A stretch of 59,025 nucleotides of DNA from Herbinix sp. (GTDB lineage: Bacteria > Bacillota > Clostridia > Lachnospirales > Lachnospiraceae): contig JARBTJ010000019.1 in the NCBI GenBank assembly GCA_029240245.1, positions 1-59,025 on the forward strand, given 5' to 3'. The translations under genes were made by a program, and so were the position numbers. Under the pieces are notes generated by a model. That model had not been told where the DNA came from, searched no databases, and saw nothing but the letters and a program-made list of their open reading frames with translations. The stretch's first letter is position 1. Each line of letters starts with the position of its first letter. Below, piece by piece: positions 32,456 to 42,220 of this stretch.

Positions 32456-33505
32456 TCAATTCATAGCCTTAAGTTTTATAAAGCGATTCTTAAAACCTTC
32501 TACGATTATCGCAGAGATAACAGACGACACAGTGACAGAAATAAAGTATACTGCACTGTTTTCCTCTAAGGTACCTATCCCCACACTGGGAAAGATAATA
32601 CCAAAAATCGTTATGAATGCCGGATGAAACAGATAAATAGTTAAGCTCATTTTTCTCATCCATATTGTATGAGGACTCGTTCTTAGCTTTGATTTTAAAA
32701 GTAGCATAAATAAAAATAATGTAACCGGTACGGTTCCCATCCACAAATCCGTCGATATTAAGTTGCCAATTCGATACCGCAATACCAGTGCAAATTCCAA
32801 AAGCATGAATACTACCGATACTGCTAGCATAAACTGCAGGAACCTTTTTCTAATACGATCGATTTCGATCGTAACCAGCATTGCTCCGATGATACAATAA
32901 AGAAAGCCAAAAAACAGACCATTTCTCGTGCCCACGATATAATTTTTCATTTTCTCATAATAGGGTAGAAGCCTCTCCGGCAACAAAAACTGATAGGTAT
33001 TTCCCAGTAACCCTATCACGTATAAAATTCCTGCAAAGACAAGGATAATTTTCGAACTGAATTTTTTCTGAAGGTAATAGATGAGTAGTAAAGAAGTCAA
33101 TAAAGCGGGCATATACCATAAATGACCGCTTATCCCACTAAATATAAAATCTCGTGCAATCACCTTCATATTCCACATAATTACACTCTTATCCATCAGG
33201 TCGATCTGCGTCAAGCGTATTATATAATAGATGATGGACCAGAAGATCCACAGTTTCCCGATCCTGATTGTATATGCTTTCATAACAGACCATTTCAGCT
33301 GCTCCGTATTTTGTTCTTTCAATTTCTGAAAAAGGAAGTAAGCCGCTGTCATAAAGAAGAAGGGCACTGCAATTCTCATCGGGAAAAGACCCCAATAGAT
33401 GATGTACCTATGAAAACTTAAGAAAGGCGGACAATGGATTCCAATGATCATTATGCTGCAGATAAATTTAAAAATATCTACAGCTGCATAGCTTTTCTTT
33501 AACAT
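32456..33505 (-). CDS. membrane O-acyltransferase (acyltransferase_3 family)
   Basis: 349 residues, about ten membrane spans. The opening YAAVDIFKFICSIMIIGIHCPPF and the FFFMTAAYFLFQKL stretch match family 3 acyltransferases that O-acetylate surface polysaccharides; the conserved His lies in IIGIHCPPF. The last spans (MSLTIYLFHPAFITIFG) carry a further family feature. It probably decorates the polymer with acetyl groups. Downstream of the flippase fusion by 34 bp. Confidence 0.85.
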   Translation of the reverse strand: MLKKSYAAVDIFKFICSIMIIGIHCPPFLSFHRYIIYWGLFPMRIAVPFFFMTAAYFLFQKLKEQNTEQLKWSVMKAYTIRIGKLWIFWSIIYYIIRLTQIDLMDKSVIMWNMKVIARDFIFSGISGHLWYMPALLTSLLLIYYLQKKFSSKIILVFAGILYVIGLLGNTYQFLLPERLLPYYEKMKNYIVGTRNGLFFGFLYCIIGAMLVTIEIDRIRKRFLQFMLAVSVVFMLLEFALVLRYRIGNLISTDLWMGTVPVTLFLFMLLLKSKLRTSPHTIWMRKMSLTIYLFHPAFITIFGIIFPSVGIGTLEENSAVYFISVTVSSVISAIIVEGFKNRFIKLKAMN

Positions 33506-33539
33506 TTTAATTCAACCTTTCAACGAAGCAATCTGGGTA

Positions 33540-36032
33540 TCATTTCGGATATCGTTTCGATTTGCCCTCTACTCCCCTTTTTCCATCAATATAACCGGCT
33601 AATGCCGCAGGAAAGCATTTCGGATAGGCAATCATTACACCAACCAAGGTTTTTAGATGATATTTACGGAACAATCTGCTGTCCCTCTCTTTCTTAGGAT
33701 AGATCAGTATTCCGTTACGCATATAATAATACCATTTCCACTCCGGCATTTTCTGAATTGTGAATTTTTTCCCCATAAGGGTGAACTTCTTTGTTTCCTG
33801 CATCATATCCGGGTGCTCTAATATCGAATCCTTTACCCTATAGATCTGATAACCGGCTTTTACGGCTCTCTTCGAATAATCGAAATCATCAAAATAAAGG
33901 AATAAATCCTTCCGGGGATAGCCGATGTCCTCCACCAGTTGTTTTGGAATAAAAAAGCCTAAAAACATAAAGGTTTTTTGCGGTATTATTCTATTTTCGC
34001 GTCTAAGACGCTCGGTAGGCTCATTTTTCTTCCGGTTTTGTGATGTGTCAGAAACCAGGCAGGTTTTCCCTTCCAAACCTCCGATGGTTTCGACCAGGAC
34101 CTTAAGAGCCTCCGGTTTGGCCCATGCATCATCATCCATCCCCCATATATAATCGACTCCGGACTGATAAGCCAGCTTTATTCCATGATAAAAACCCCCA
34201 GAGCCTCCAAGATTTCTTTTTAGCTTATAGTAATGAAAAGAAGAGTTATCTTTCGTAAATGCCCTCATATAGGTTCCCGTTCCATCCGTACTTGCATTAT
34301 CTATAATAAAAACCGTAAAATTCCGGTAGGTTTGATTTCTGATATGCTCCAGCGTATCCTTTAAAATCTCCCTACGGTTATAGGTTACAACTACAATTCC
34401 GACCTTGATCTGCTCCATATTCCTATCCCCAATTTCTAAACTGCTTTTCTCTTTCACATATTGGTTAATCAGTTGCCTTTCCTTTAGCCTTACCATATCC
34501 TTTAGTTTCTCAAGATTTTGATGGATTGGCTTTGTATAATTGATGGCATTACGAAGCCTCTGCGTTTTTAAAAAAAGTAAAGGTATGGTGACATTCGGTA
34601 TCAATAAACAGATCATAAAAGTTATTATAAAATTCCTTATCGTTACCTCAGTAAAAGGAATACATAATAAATGAACCAACATCACTTCCAAACCGCAGAC
34701 TGCTATGTAAACGGTGTAGGTAATAAAGAATTTTATAAATTTTTGTTTTAATACATGCTTATAAACAATATAGGGCTCAACCCAGAGGCTTGTCGTTATT
34801 AAACTAATGAGAGTTCCCATAAAAACACCGGCAATTCCAAATCTATTTAATAAAATAATTGAAAAAACCAGATTAATTAAAGATTCGAATATTGGCTTGA
34901 ATCTGTCGTTCCAATATAATCCTGCGGTATTTTTAAATACTCCTACGGTATATCTCATGGATTGGTTGTAAAACCAAATAACCAGTAAAACCGTTGTCAA
35001 CCTGTTTAAAAGATAATCTTTTCCGATCCATAAGGTAATGAAGGGATCCAAAAGAAAATAAAAGCATACCGTACACTGTGTAATCATCCAAAAATTTAAA
35101 AAATAAATGCTATCAAAATTTTTTCTTTTATCCTCAAGAGAACCAACGACTAACAAATTGGCCACGCTTGCTGTTATAGCATTGAACATTCGTCCAAGTA
35201 TATTGGAGATTAACTGCATAATCATATAGTAATTAGAGTATATACCCACCATGTTAATTCCGATGAACGTGGAAATTATGATGTTATCGGAGGAGTAGAC
35301 TACAATGCCTGAAATTTTATGCAAAACCATGGCAATTATATTTTTAGTTATGACCTTCTTCGTACCTTCATCAAGCTTTTCATTCGTTTTTTCCTTTAAG
35401 AAAGGATAAATTTTATTCACCTTAATTGAAATAGAGATATTGGAGATCACGGTGCAAACGGTTGCAGTTACCAAATAAAGTACATATTTTTTCGTTACAA
35501 CCAGCAATAAAATTTGCAGAAGTGTTTGCATGATAGTAAATTGGTATACATTTTTTTCGTTAATATATGCCTTTTGATCACATAATACCATCGTTCTCTT
35601 ATAAGAGAACAAATAAGAGGCTACGGTACAAGAAAGCATCAGTAGATAGAAGATTCTTAAATATGGTATATCCGGCATATGCTTAATAATTCGTGGTAAA
35701 AAAGGTATCAGGGCGATCCCGGTGATGCCTATGACACCAGCGATTATTTTATAGGCTTTCCCATATAGTTCCATGAGTATATTAATTTTACGGGTATCAT
35801 TTTTTACAATGGGATCATATAAACTATAAGCAATTGCACTGCCAATACCAAGATCTGCCAGCGATAAAAAGCTAAATATACTGGCAAACAGCCCATTGAT
35901 CCCCAGGTAAGAAACGCCTATCGTATGAATAAATACCGTGCGGTTAATAAAGCTCAATAGGTTACTGATGATCTGCCCCGCCAGGCTGTAAGAAATATTT
36001 CTGATTGAGTTTACACTTCGTATACATCTCAC
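33540..36032 (-). CDS. polysaccharide flippase (Wzx-like) fused to a GT2 glycosyltransferase
   Basis: About 830 residues in one open frame. The first 500 have 12-14 membrane spans and the usual start of MOP-family flippases (NISYSLAGQIISNLLSFINRTVFI, LSLADLGIGSAIAYSLY). The last 292 residues are a GT-A transferase (VGIVVVTYNRREILKDTLEH, FIIDNASTDGTGTYM, LGGSGGFYHGIK, YIWGMDDDAW). An internal ATG at 34418, with GGGGATAGG upstream, could also produce the transferase alone. I place the start at GTG 36032, which overlaps the previous stop by 4 bp (GTGA); the ATG at 36080 has no ribosome site. Fusion of flippase and transferase is unusual. Confidence 0.82.
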   Translation of the reverse strand: MRCIRSVNSIRNISYSLAGQIISNLLSFINRTVFIHTIGVSYLGINGLFASIFSFLSLADLGIGSAIAYSLYDPIVKNDTRKINILMELYGKAYKIIAGVIGITGIALIPFLPRIIKHMPDIPYLRIFYLLMLSCTVASYLFSYKRTMVLCDQKAYINEKNVYQFTIMQTLLQILLLVVTKKYVLYLVTATVCTVISNISISIKVNKIYPFLKEKTNEKLDEGTKKVITKNIIAMVLHKISGIVVYSSDNIIISTFIGINMVGIYSNYYMIMQLISNILGRMFNAITASVANLLVVGSLEDKRKNFDSIYFLNFWMITQCTVCFYFLLDPFITLWIGKDYLLNRLTTVLLVIWFYNQSMRYTVGVFKNTAGLYWNDRFKPIFESLINLVFSIILLNRFGIAGVFMGTLISLITTSLWVEPYIVYKHVLKQKFIKFFITYTVYIAVCGLEVMLVHLLCIPFTEVTIRNFIITFMICLLIPNVTIPLLFLKTQRLRNAINYTKPIHQNLEKLKDMVRLKERQLINQYVKEKSSLEIGDRNMEQIKVGIVVVTYNRREILKDTLEHIRNQTYRNFTVFIIDNASTDGTGTYMRAFTKDNSSFHYYKLKRNLGGSGGFYHGIKLAYQSGVDYIWGMDDDAWAKPEALKVLVETIGGLEGKTCLVSDTSQNRKKNEPTERLRRENRIIPQKTFMFLGFFIPKQLVEDIGYPRKDLFLYFDDFDYSKRAVKAGYQIYRVKDSILEHPDMMQETKKFTLMGKKFTIQKMPEWKWYYYMRNGILIYPKKERDSRLFRKYHLKTLVGVMIAYPKCFPAALAGYIDGKRGVEGKSKRYPK

Positions 36033-37069
36033 CGACTTATCGAATAATATTTTATTAACATTAGTGCAAGATAATAACATTTAAAGTATACCGCGCTAAC
36101 TAACAGTTTCTTTTTTAACGAATTTCTGGGTGTTCTCAAGTAGTGCTGATATGCTTTTTTCTTATAATTATTAGTAAATCCATCGCCTCGGAATTTTTTT
36201 CTGCAAAGGTAAACTTTTTCCCGTAACGAATAAGCACAGTCCCTGTGTCCCAACATAAAAAGTAATCTCAGTTTATACTCAATATATCTTAAGTACCCAT
36301 ATTCCGTGACATCTACCTCCACCTTATTCGCAGTTGCTACAATAGATTGTAGGTTTCGTATGGATTGTTCATAGATCCTGGGGTTAAATTTTCTATATGT
36401 ACTCTGCGTATCCCGTAAATAATATTCGTATAGTACATCTCCGATGTTCATAAGCCTGGTGAGATATGGATATAGCTGAAGATTAAAGTCCAGATCTTCG
36501 CCACCATTCGTAAAGACCGGGTTAAAGTAGCTATGATTTTCCTTTATAAAATCGCTACGATATACCTTATCCCATACACAAAACAGCATACCTTTTTCTA
36601 AAAGCATCGCATAAGCGGAGTTAATCTCACTCTTTGTAGTTAAGTAGAAATCCGGCAGCTTTCGTTCCGTTTGGCAGGTTTTTATACCATTTTTCATATT
36701 AATCAGCTTAACTCCGAACATTAATATATCCGGGGCTTCCTCGCTCAGATAAGTATGCAAAATTTTTAATGCCATTGGATGGAATCTATCATCATGATCC
36801 ATAAAATAGATATAATGACCTTCCGCAAGATCAATCCCAAGATTACGTGTTTTGCTTATTCCCTCATTCTTTTTAAGAATCAGTCGGATTCTTGGGTCCA
36901 TTAAGGAATATTGATCACAAAGCTCTTTGCTTTGGTCGGTAGAACCATCATCGATTAGGATTAAGGTGAAGTTCTTGTAAGTCTGATTTAATACACTTTC
37001 GATTGCACCCGAAAGATAATTCTGACTATTATAAACGGGCATAATGATACAAAAATGAATGGCATCCAT
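36029..37069 (-). CDS. GT2 family glycosyltransferase
   Basis: 346 residues. GT-A motifs: FCIIMPVYNSQNYLSGAIES, FTLILIDDGSTDQSKELC (DDG), GISKTRNLGIDLAEG and YIYFMDHDDRFHP (D-H-D in place of DSD). C-terminal part helical and basic. The start ATG shares one base with the stop of the gene before it (TAATG), and its end overlaps the flippase by 4 bp, so these genes are tightly coupled. Confidence 0.9.
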   Translation of the reverse strand: MDAIHFCIIMPVYNSQNYLSGAIESVLNQTYKNFTLILIDDGSTDQSKELCDQYSLMDPRIRLILKKNEGISKTRNLGIDLAEGHYIYFMDHDDRFHPMALKILHTYLSEEAPDILMFGVKLINMKNGIKTCQTERKLPDFYLTTKSEINSAYAMLLEKGMLFCVWDKVYRSDFIKENHSYFNPVFTNGGEDLDFNLQLYPYLTRLMNIGDVLYEYYLRDTQSTYRKFNPRIYEQSIRNLQSIVATANKVEVDVTEYGYLRYIEYKLRLLFMLGHRDCAYSLREKVYLCRKKFRGDGFTNNYKKKAYQHYLRTPRNSLKKKLLVSAVYFKCYYLALMLIKYYSISR

Positions 37070-37983
37070 TATTTCAAACTCCTTAACTTAAGATAAATAC
37101 GTTTACTAATAGCAGGATATATGATGCGGTAATACTTTCTGTCATAGAGAACATCCTGCATCAGGTATTTAGGATGGATCAAGTGCTCCTGATGATAAAC
37201 CGGTAAATGGTTAAAAGGGCTCTCTGCTTTATTATGGGTTGCTCCATCTCCTGTACCGATGTTGCAGATCATGTTTTTCTGCGGAATGATAGCCAGCCAA
37301 TGGTAAAGATATTTGTTCGCTTCCAGTTGGATATCCCAGTAAGATATTTTTTCCTTATGTTCTATTCGCTTTCGTGTATGTAAAAAGCGTTTCACGATGG
37401 CTCTTTCAATCCGTTTCGTTAAAAAGCTTCCCTTCAATAATCGGATTACATGTTGATTCTTTAAAAGCTTTAATTGAAAATCATAGGTAACCCATACTCT
37501 TTTCCAGGTAGCCCAACCGCTGTTGGCTCCGGCTTTCGAAAAGAAGTAACTGCTGCCGCCGGTATTCCATTGAACAAAATGATTCAGTCCTGAGATCATT
37601 CCTACTCTGGTATCCATTTCATATTTTTCTAATAATATCTCGCAGAAACGGAAAAAGGACAATTCGGGAACGCAGTCATCCTCTAAAATAATAGCTCTGT
37701 CTACCTGTTCAAAGACCCAGGTAATACCGCTTCTCGGACGTTCCCCACAGCCTAAATTAATCTCGGAATAATTGCGATAAATTTCACAATCCCAAGTGAT
37801 ATCCTCTACAATTTTTCGGCAGCTTACGATATTTACAGCATCCTCTTCATGGCCTTCCCTTGGTCCATCCTGGATGAAAAACAGCTGCTTTGGTTGAACC
37901 TGTGCCACTGCATCAAATACCTTTTTTAATGTTTGCGGCCGGTTAAAAAAAATGAGTGCAACAGGTACATTACATCGTTCCAT
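37069..37983 (-). CDS. glycosyltransferase, GT-A fold
   Basis: 304 residues. VALIFFNRPQTLKKVFDAV at the N-terminus, KQLFFIQDGPREG, and AIILEDDCVPELSFF (EDD metal site) mark a nucleotide-sugar transferase of the GT2-like group. I start at the ATG 37983, which has GGGAGGTC eight bases ahead; the frame runs back to 38058 but that part lies inside the upstream gene. Overlap with the upstream GT4 gene is 14 bp. Sugar specificity unknown. Confidence 0.83.
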   Translation of the reverse strand: MERCNVPVALIFFNRPQTLKKVFDAVAQVQPKQLFFIQDGPREGHEEDAVNIVSCRKIVEDITWDCEIYRNYSEINLGCGERPRSGITWVFEQVDRAIILEDDCVPELSFFRFCEILLEKYEMDTRVGMISGLNHFVQWNTGGSSYFFSKAGANSGWATWKRVWVTYDFQLKLLKNQHVIRLLKGSFLTKRIERAIVKRFLHTRKRIEHKEKISYWDIQLEANKYLYHWLAIIPQKNMICNIGTGDGATHNKAESPFNHLPVYHQEHLIHPKYLMQDVLYDRKYYRIIYPAISKRIYLKLRSLK

Positions 37984-39250
37984 CGCTGACCTCCCTTCCA
38001 TCCATATAGATAAGCCGATAGGTTTCATAGAACTCCCTACAACATTTTTCATACCCATGTTCGTGCTGCGCTGTAATTATTTCATTAACTGAGAAGTCTG
38101 AAGCCAGCTTCTTGTCTGTAAGCAGCCTCCCCATATACTCGGCAAGAAGAAAAACTTCCGGATAATCATAATAATATCCGCTAATACCATGTTGGAATTT
38201 TTCTGTCATTCCGCCCCGGAAAGCTGCTATTACAGGAACTCCGAGCAGCATTGCTTCACACAACACAGAAGAGCCCAACTCCACTGCAGAAGGAACAACC
38301 ACAATCCGGGACTTTTTCATGCGGTCAGCCATTTCCTCTTCACTTAGGCTTCCGGTAAATATAACATTTTCATCAAGTTTATATCTCGCAATCAAGCTCC
38401 TCAGGTATTTCGCATAGCTGTAATTGTTAAGAAACGGCTTGGATAACATATCCGGCCCCGGAATATAAAGCCTTACATCAGAAATCTCCTTTTTAACATA
38501 ATATACCGCTTTCAGTAAAACGTGCATGCCTTTACTCGGTGTTGCTGCCTGGCCGGTTATAATGGAATTAGGCTCTGCCTGATCATAAGACCATTTCTCC
38601 TTCTTATAAAAACTTTCTCTAAACAGATACTGACATCGAAAGTATTTTATATGAGGATAGTTGTACCTGATAAAGGTTTCATCCCATAAAGTTGAACCTA
38701 TGACATATCGAATTCTTTGAAAATAGTTATGCTCATTCACGGTACGGAGTCTGGCATAAAGCTTCCTCATGGAATGAGACTTTAATTTCAGACATTCTCT
38801 GGGTGAACAATATCTTAGAAAATCACGACTTTTTAAGCCTCCGTCCATCTCTTTCTCGAGCCGGCACGATAGGGTCTGTATATTAACGACTACCTTTGTA
38901 TTCGGAAAATAATCGAGAAAGTACAATCCGAGAGGTAACTCTGCTCCATGTATATGTATGATATCCGGATGAAATGCTTGTCTCAGCCTTCTAAGATAAA
39001 GCTGTATTTTGCCGGAACCAATCAACTTCATTCTTGCGTTGATCGGCAATAGAAAATAAGTGATTCTGTCCTTCTTTAGAACTTTATATTCCTTGCCGGA
39101 ATAAACCGATACGATTCCCAAACTTATATCTTCTTTCTGACTCAGTAGTTCCGCAAAATAATAAAGCCACCCTCCGCTCGCACTGTGGCTGACCTTCAGT
39201 TCTTTCGCTATCACCGGAAATATAAGATTGGTTACCCATAAAACTTTCAT
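37970..39250 (-). CDS. GT4 family glycosyltransferase
   Basis: About 426 residues with a GT-B fold. N-terminal domain: VLWVTNLIFPVIAKEL, HIHGAELPLGLYFLDYF. C-terminal domain: ITGQAATPSKGMHVLLKAVYYV, VIFTGSLSEEEMADRMKKSRIVVVPSAVELGSSVLCEAMLLGVPVIAA, then GMTEKFQHGISGYYYDYPE. The E-x7-E segment of retaining GT4 enzymes is present as ELGSSVLCEA. Start placed at ATG 39250 over the GTG at 39262. Confidence 0.88.
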   Translation of the reverse strand: MKVLWVTNLIFPVIAKELKVSHSASGGWLYYFAELLSQKEDISLGIVSVYSGKEYKVLKKDRITYFLLPINARMKLIGSGKIQLYLRRLRQAFHPDIIHIHGAELPLGLYFLDYFPNTKVVVNIQTLSCRLEKEMDGGLKSRDFLRYCSPRECLKLKSHSMRKLYARLRTVNEHNYFQRIRYVIGSTLWDETFIRYNYPHIKYFRCQYLFRESFYKKEKWSYDQAEPNSIITGQAATPSKGMHVLLKAVYYVKKEISDVRLYIPGPDMLSKPFLNNYSYAKYLRSLIARYKLDENVIFTGSLSEEEMADRMKKSRIVVVPSAVELGSSVLCEAMLLGVPVIAAFRGGMTEKFQHGISGYYYDYPEVFLLAEYMGRLLTDKKLASDFSVNEIITAQHEHGYEKCCREFYETYRLIYMDGREVSDGTM

Positions 39251-39261
39251 CCTGCCACCCA

Positions 39262-39798
39262 CTAGCCTTTCTTATGACCATAGATTTTACGGAGGGCCTT
39301 ATCCTTCTCTTTACCTGAGAAGTCTCCGATCTCCAAAGATTCTCTTTTAATTTTATTTAAATACTCCTCACTGCACTTAATTACTCTGGCAGGAACACCG
39401 GCCGCTACAGAATTATCCGGAATATCCTTCGTCACAACAGAGCCTGCCCCGATGATAACATTACTCCCAATCGTAACGCCCGGTAAAATGATACTTCTTA
39501 CTCCGATATAGACATTATCCCCGACATGGATTGGCTTAGTTATCTCTAGTCGTGGATATTGGCTACGGAAAATCAAGGTGCCTCCATCATGCGTGATGAA
39601 TTCAACCTCCTTTGTAATGTGTACATTGTCTCCTATGGTAATAATCCAGGGTTCCGTACCGAAATGTCCATAAGGGTTGCCATAAATGCTCACCTTTCCC
39701 CTGCAATTTACTCCAATATGTCTGATATATTTTTCTGGGTCTATCCTTGCATAAATCCTCTCAGCTATTTTAATTAGTATTCTTATGATATTTTTCAT
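39262..39798 (-). CDS. hexapeptide-repeat acyltransferase (LbH, WbbJ/maltose-acetyltransferase-like)
   Basis: 178 residues. Left-handed beta-helix repeats are clear: VHITKEVEFITHDGG, VGDNVYIGVRSIILPGVTIG, NVIIGAGSVVTKDIPDNSVAAGVPARVI. The catalytic His is likely in ITHDGG. It should acetylate a sugar using acetyl-CoA. The ATG 39798, after GGAAGGTGG, is preferred to GTG 39807. Overlaps the polymerase gene end by 29 bp. It might fill the PglD role, but it lacks the sugar-binding N-terminal Rossmann-like domain of PglD. Confidence 0.87.
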   Translation of the reverse strand: MKNIIRILIKIAERIYARIDPEKYIRHIGVNCRGKVSIYGNPYGHFGTEPWIITIGDNVHITKEVEFITHDGGTLIFRSQYPRLEITKPIHVGDNVYIGVRSIILPGVTIGSNVIIGAGSVVTKDIPDNSVAAGVPARVIKCSEEYLNKIKRESLEIGDFSGKEKDKALRKIYGHKKG

Positions 39799-40966
39799 AA
39801 ATTCCACCTTCCAGATTTACGATGAACGGATAGATTACATATAGAACCGGTCCCATGGCTGCCACCAATTTATTTGTCAAGCAGATAAAAAGTAGTGTTA
39901 TAAGTAGTGTAATCGATAATGAAAAAGCCTTATTGCCTTTTATGCATTTTATATTAAAGTTAAAAAGCAGATAACAAACAGACAACCCACCAAAAAGGCC
40001 AAACATGGATAGAATATCAAGTAAAAATGAGTGTCCTCCATAATCTAAATATCCATGTATACTGGTTCCGAAAAGCAGGTGTTCCTTAAAATTATCTAAG
40101 GAACCTTGATAGAAGATCCAACGGTTATTTAAGGTTCCGCTTGTATTATCACTCTGGAAGGAATAAATAATATCGGCTACTTTTGTCTCATATAACGTAC
40201 TCTGTGTAATATTAACCAGATATTGCAGTATTTGATCCAGAAACAGATCGACTACAAGGACGATGGCCAGAGTAATACATATGATTTTGATTATATTAAA
40301 TACATTATTGTTTCTAATCAATAGAAGTGTCATCGTACCAAGAATGAGTGCCAATAACGCTATACTGTATCCGGCATTAATTACAGTTACGACAGAAATC
40401 AAATAGTTAAAAATAACCAGCAATAACCTAATTCCCTTTAAATTCTTCTTATAGGTCAGCAACAAATACAAGAGTACCAGGCTGTAAAAAACCAGAGAAT
40501 AAATCATGCCATATCCCCCAACCCCCTTTAGACTCCAATAATACTCATCCACCATATTGCTGCCTGCAAGTGCCCTGGCCAAATACAGATTCGACGCATA
40601 GGAGAGAAGAGAATTAATAATCCAAACCGGATAGATACATAAGGTTATGGTAAATATAATATCCAGTCTGTATTTATCCGTTCCCAGCTTACTATTATCC
40701 GAATGATTTGAAAATAGAAAGGCCATAAACAGCAATATGTATAACTGGATATTATTAAATATAAAATTAATGCCTTGCTCAGTAAGTCCAATCAAGCAGG
40801 TTAATCCCATATAACAAATCAGGACCAGTAAATATCCGATTGACAATTTACTTTGAAATATTTCACCTACTAATACCGCCACAATACACAGTAAGACTAA
40901 AATCCGTGCAATATCATTCACAAACAATGGGGGCGAAAGGCACCAGACTGTGATATAAGCAAGCAT
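39770..40966 (-). CDS. Wzy-like O-antigen/polysaccharide polymerase
   Basis: 398 residues from ATG 40966, about eleven membrane spans, and a large loop (ARALAGSNMVDEYYWSLKGVGGYG; then TLYETKVADIIYSFQSDNTSGTLNNRWIFYQGSLDNF) with NRW, as in Wzy/WaaL proteins; STSIHGYLDYGGHSFLLDILSMFGLFGG follows. It should polymerise repeat units outside the membrane. The frame stays open 18 codons upstream (reading NTNRTKIHINFPFL) to a well-placed AGGAGTG but offers only ATA, ATC or ATT there, so the true start is uncertain. Confidence 0.85.
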   Translation of the reverse strand: MLAYITVWCLSPPLFVNDIARILVLLCIVAVLVGEIFQSKLSIGYLLVLICYMGLTCLIGLTEQGINFIFNNIQLYILLFMAFLFSNHSDNSKLGTDKYRLDIIFTITLCIYPVWIINSLLSYASNLYLARALAGSNMVDEYYWSLKGVGGYGMIYSLVFYSLVLLYLLLTYKKNLKGIRLLLVIFNYLISVVTVINAGYSIALLALILGTMTLLLIRNNNVFNIIKIICITLAIVLVVDLFLDQILQYLVNITQSTLYETKVADIIYSFQSDNTSGTLNNRWIFYQGSLDNFKEHLLFGTSIHGYLDYGGHSFLLDILSMFGLFGGLSVCYLLFNFNIKCIKGNKAFSLSITLLITLLFICLTNKLVAAMGPVLYVIYPFIVNLEGGIYEKYHKNTN

Positions 40967-41023
40967 TAGAAAAGGAAAATTGATATGAATTTTTGTTCTG
41001 TTGGTATTTATGATGAATCACTC

Positions 41024-42220
41024 CTATAGGATCAAATTACGAAAAAAAGTTTCCATATAATTTATAAATTTCAGGTAATCCAATTGATCATACTGTTTGC
41101 ACTGTTTATGAAGTGCGATTAATTCCACTTTGTTTAGTTTCAGTAGATCGAATAACATCCGCTCGATATCTTCATAGGTAAAACCTTTCGTTACATACCC
41201 AACCTCGTAACCCTGGATAAATTCAGCTATATTTCCGGACGGGGTGGTAACTACCGGTGTTCCGCAAGCTAAGCCTTCCGCCAGCTTCGTAGGAAAACCC
41301 GCCCTGGTCACCAGACGGTCCTCTCTGATAATGGTAAACATATCTGCATTGCTGATTTCAACCAGGCATTCCCTATGGCTTAATATTCCCTTGTAGCTGA
41401 TACCCGAATAACCTTTGCGGTTTTTAAATTCAGGATATTGCCTTTCAAACCAGTGCTGTTCCACCCCGGCAATGAAAAGTCTGCAGGATAAACCAATTTC
41501 ATTTGCCTTGCAGACAGCCCTTATCAACCAGTCTAAGCGTTCTTTGATGCAATGCTCACCGGGATTGCCCGCATAAATCAATGTAAACACCTCATTGGGC
41601 TGATACACCGGAAGTTCCTTCCATTTTGGCTCCGACTTATCCACCGTAACAGGTATCATGACTATATTCTTGCATTTATCGGTTTTACTGTAGTAAAGAT
41701 ATAAAAAACGGCTGATACAAATCATGTTTTTCATGTGAGGATAAATTCTTTTCATCCGTAAATTGGTGTCCCAATCCTTTATCCTGTTCTTGGGAAACGG
41801 AAAGCCGGACTTTTCATACCACTCCATATTATCCGCAATCAGGTAAATCCCATGTTTCCTGCAAAAATGGTTCAACCGGATCAGGGACAGGGCTTCATAA
41901 TCCATGGCAATCACTGCATAAATCCTACTAATGCCATATTGTTTCATAACCTCGCAGAAGCTTCCTATACTTACCATTCTATGAAGCCATTCATTGATAC
42001 AGTCAGGATAGGGAATTGCATAGCAGTCTATGCCATAATACTTTTTATGCGTAGACAGTATGTTTTTTCCCTCAGGAATATTGTAATCAAGACCGATAAT
42101 AATTGGTTTATAACCGATTTCCACCAGTGTTTTCGATAATGCCGCAGCTCTTAAAGCACCGGCATTCTTATCCGGCATTACCATGGCACCGATATAAATG
42201 ACATATTTTCTATCCTTCAT
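41024..42220 (-). CDS. GT4 family glycosyltransferase
   Basis: 398 residues, GT-B fold. N-terminal: KYVIYIGAMVMPDKNAGALRAAALSK (nucleotide-sugar transferase loop). C-terminal: EVFTLIYAGNPGEHCIKERLDWLI, LFIAGVEQHWF, GFPTKLAEGLACGTPVVTTPSGNIAEFIQG with the E of the GT4 nucleotide site. AAGGAAAGATATCAG precedes the ATG. Overlaps the Fe-S protein gene by 11 bp. Adds one residue of the repeat unit. Confidence 0.88.
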   Translation of the reverse strand: MKDRKYVIYIGAMVMPDKNAGALRAAALSKTLVEIGYKPIIIGLDYNIPEGKNILSTHKKYYGIDCYAIPYPDCINEWLHRMVSIGSFCEVMKQYGISRIYAVIAMDYEALSLIRLNHFCRKHGIYLIADNMEWYEKSGFPFPKNRIKDWDTNLRMKRIYPHMKNMICISRFLYLYYSKTDKCKNIVMIPVTVDKSEPKWKELPVYQPNEVFTLIYAGNPGEHCIKERLDWLIRAVCKANEIGLSCRLFIAGVEQHWFERQYPEFKNRKGYSGISYKGILSHRECLVEISNADMFTIIREDRLVTRAGFPTKLAEGLACGTPVVTTPSGNIAEFIQGYEVGYVTKGFTYEDIERMLFDLLKLNKVELIALHKQCKQYDQLDYLKFINYMETFFRNLIL

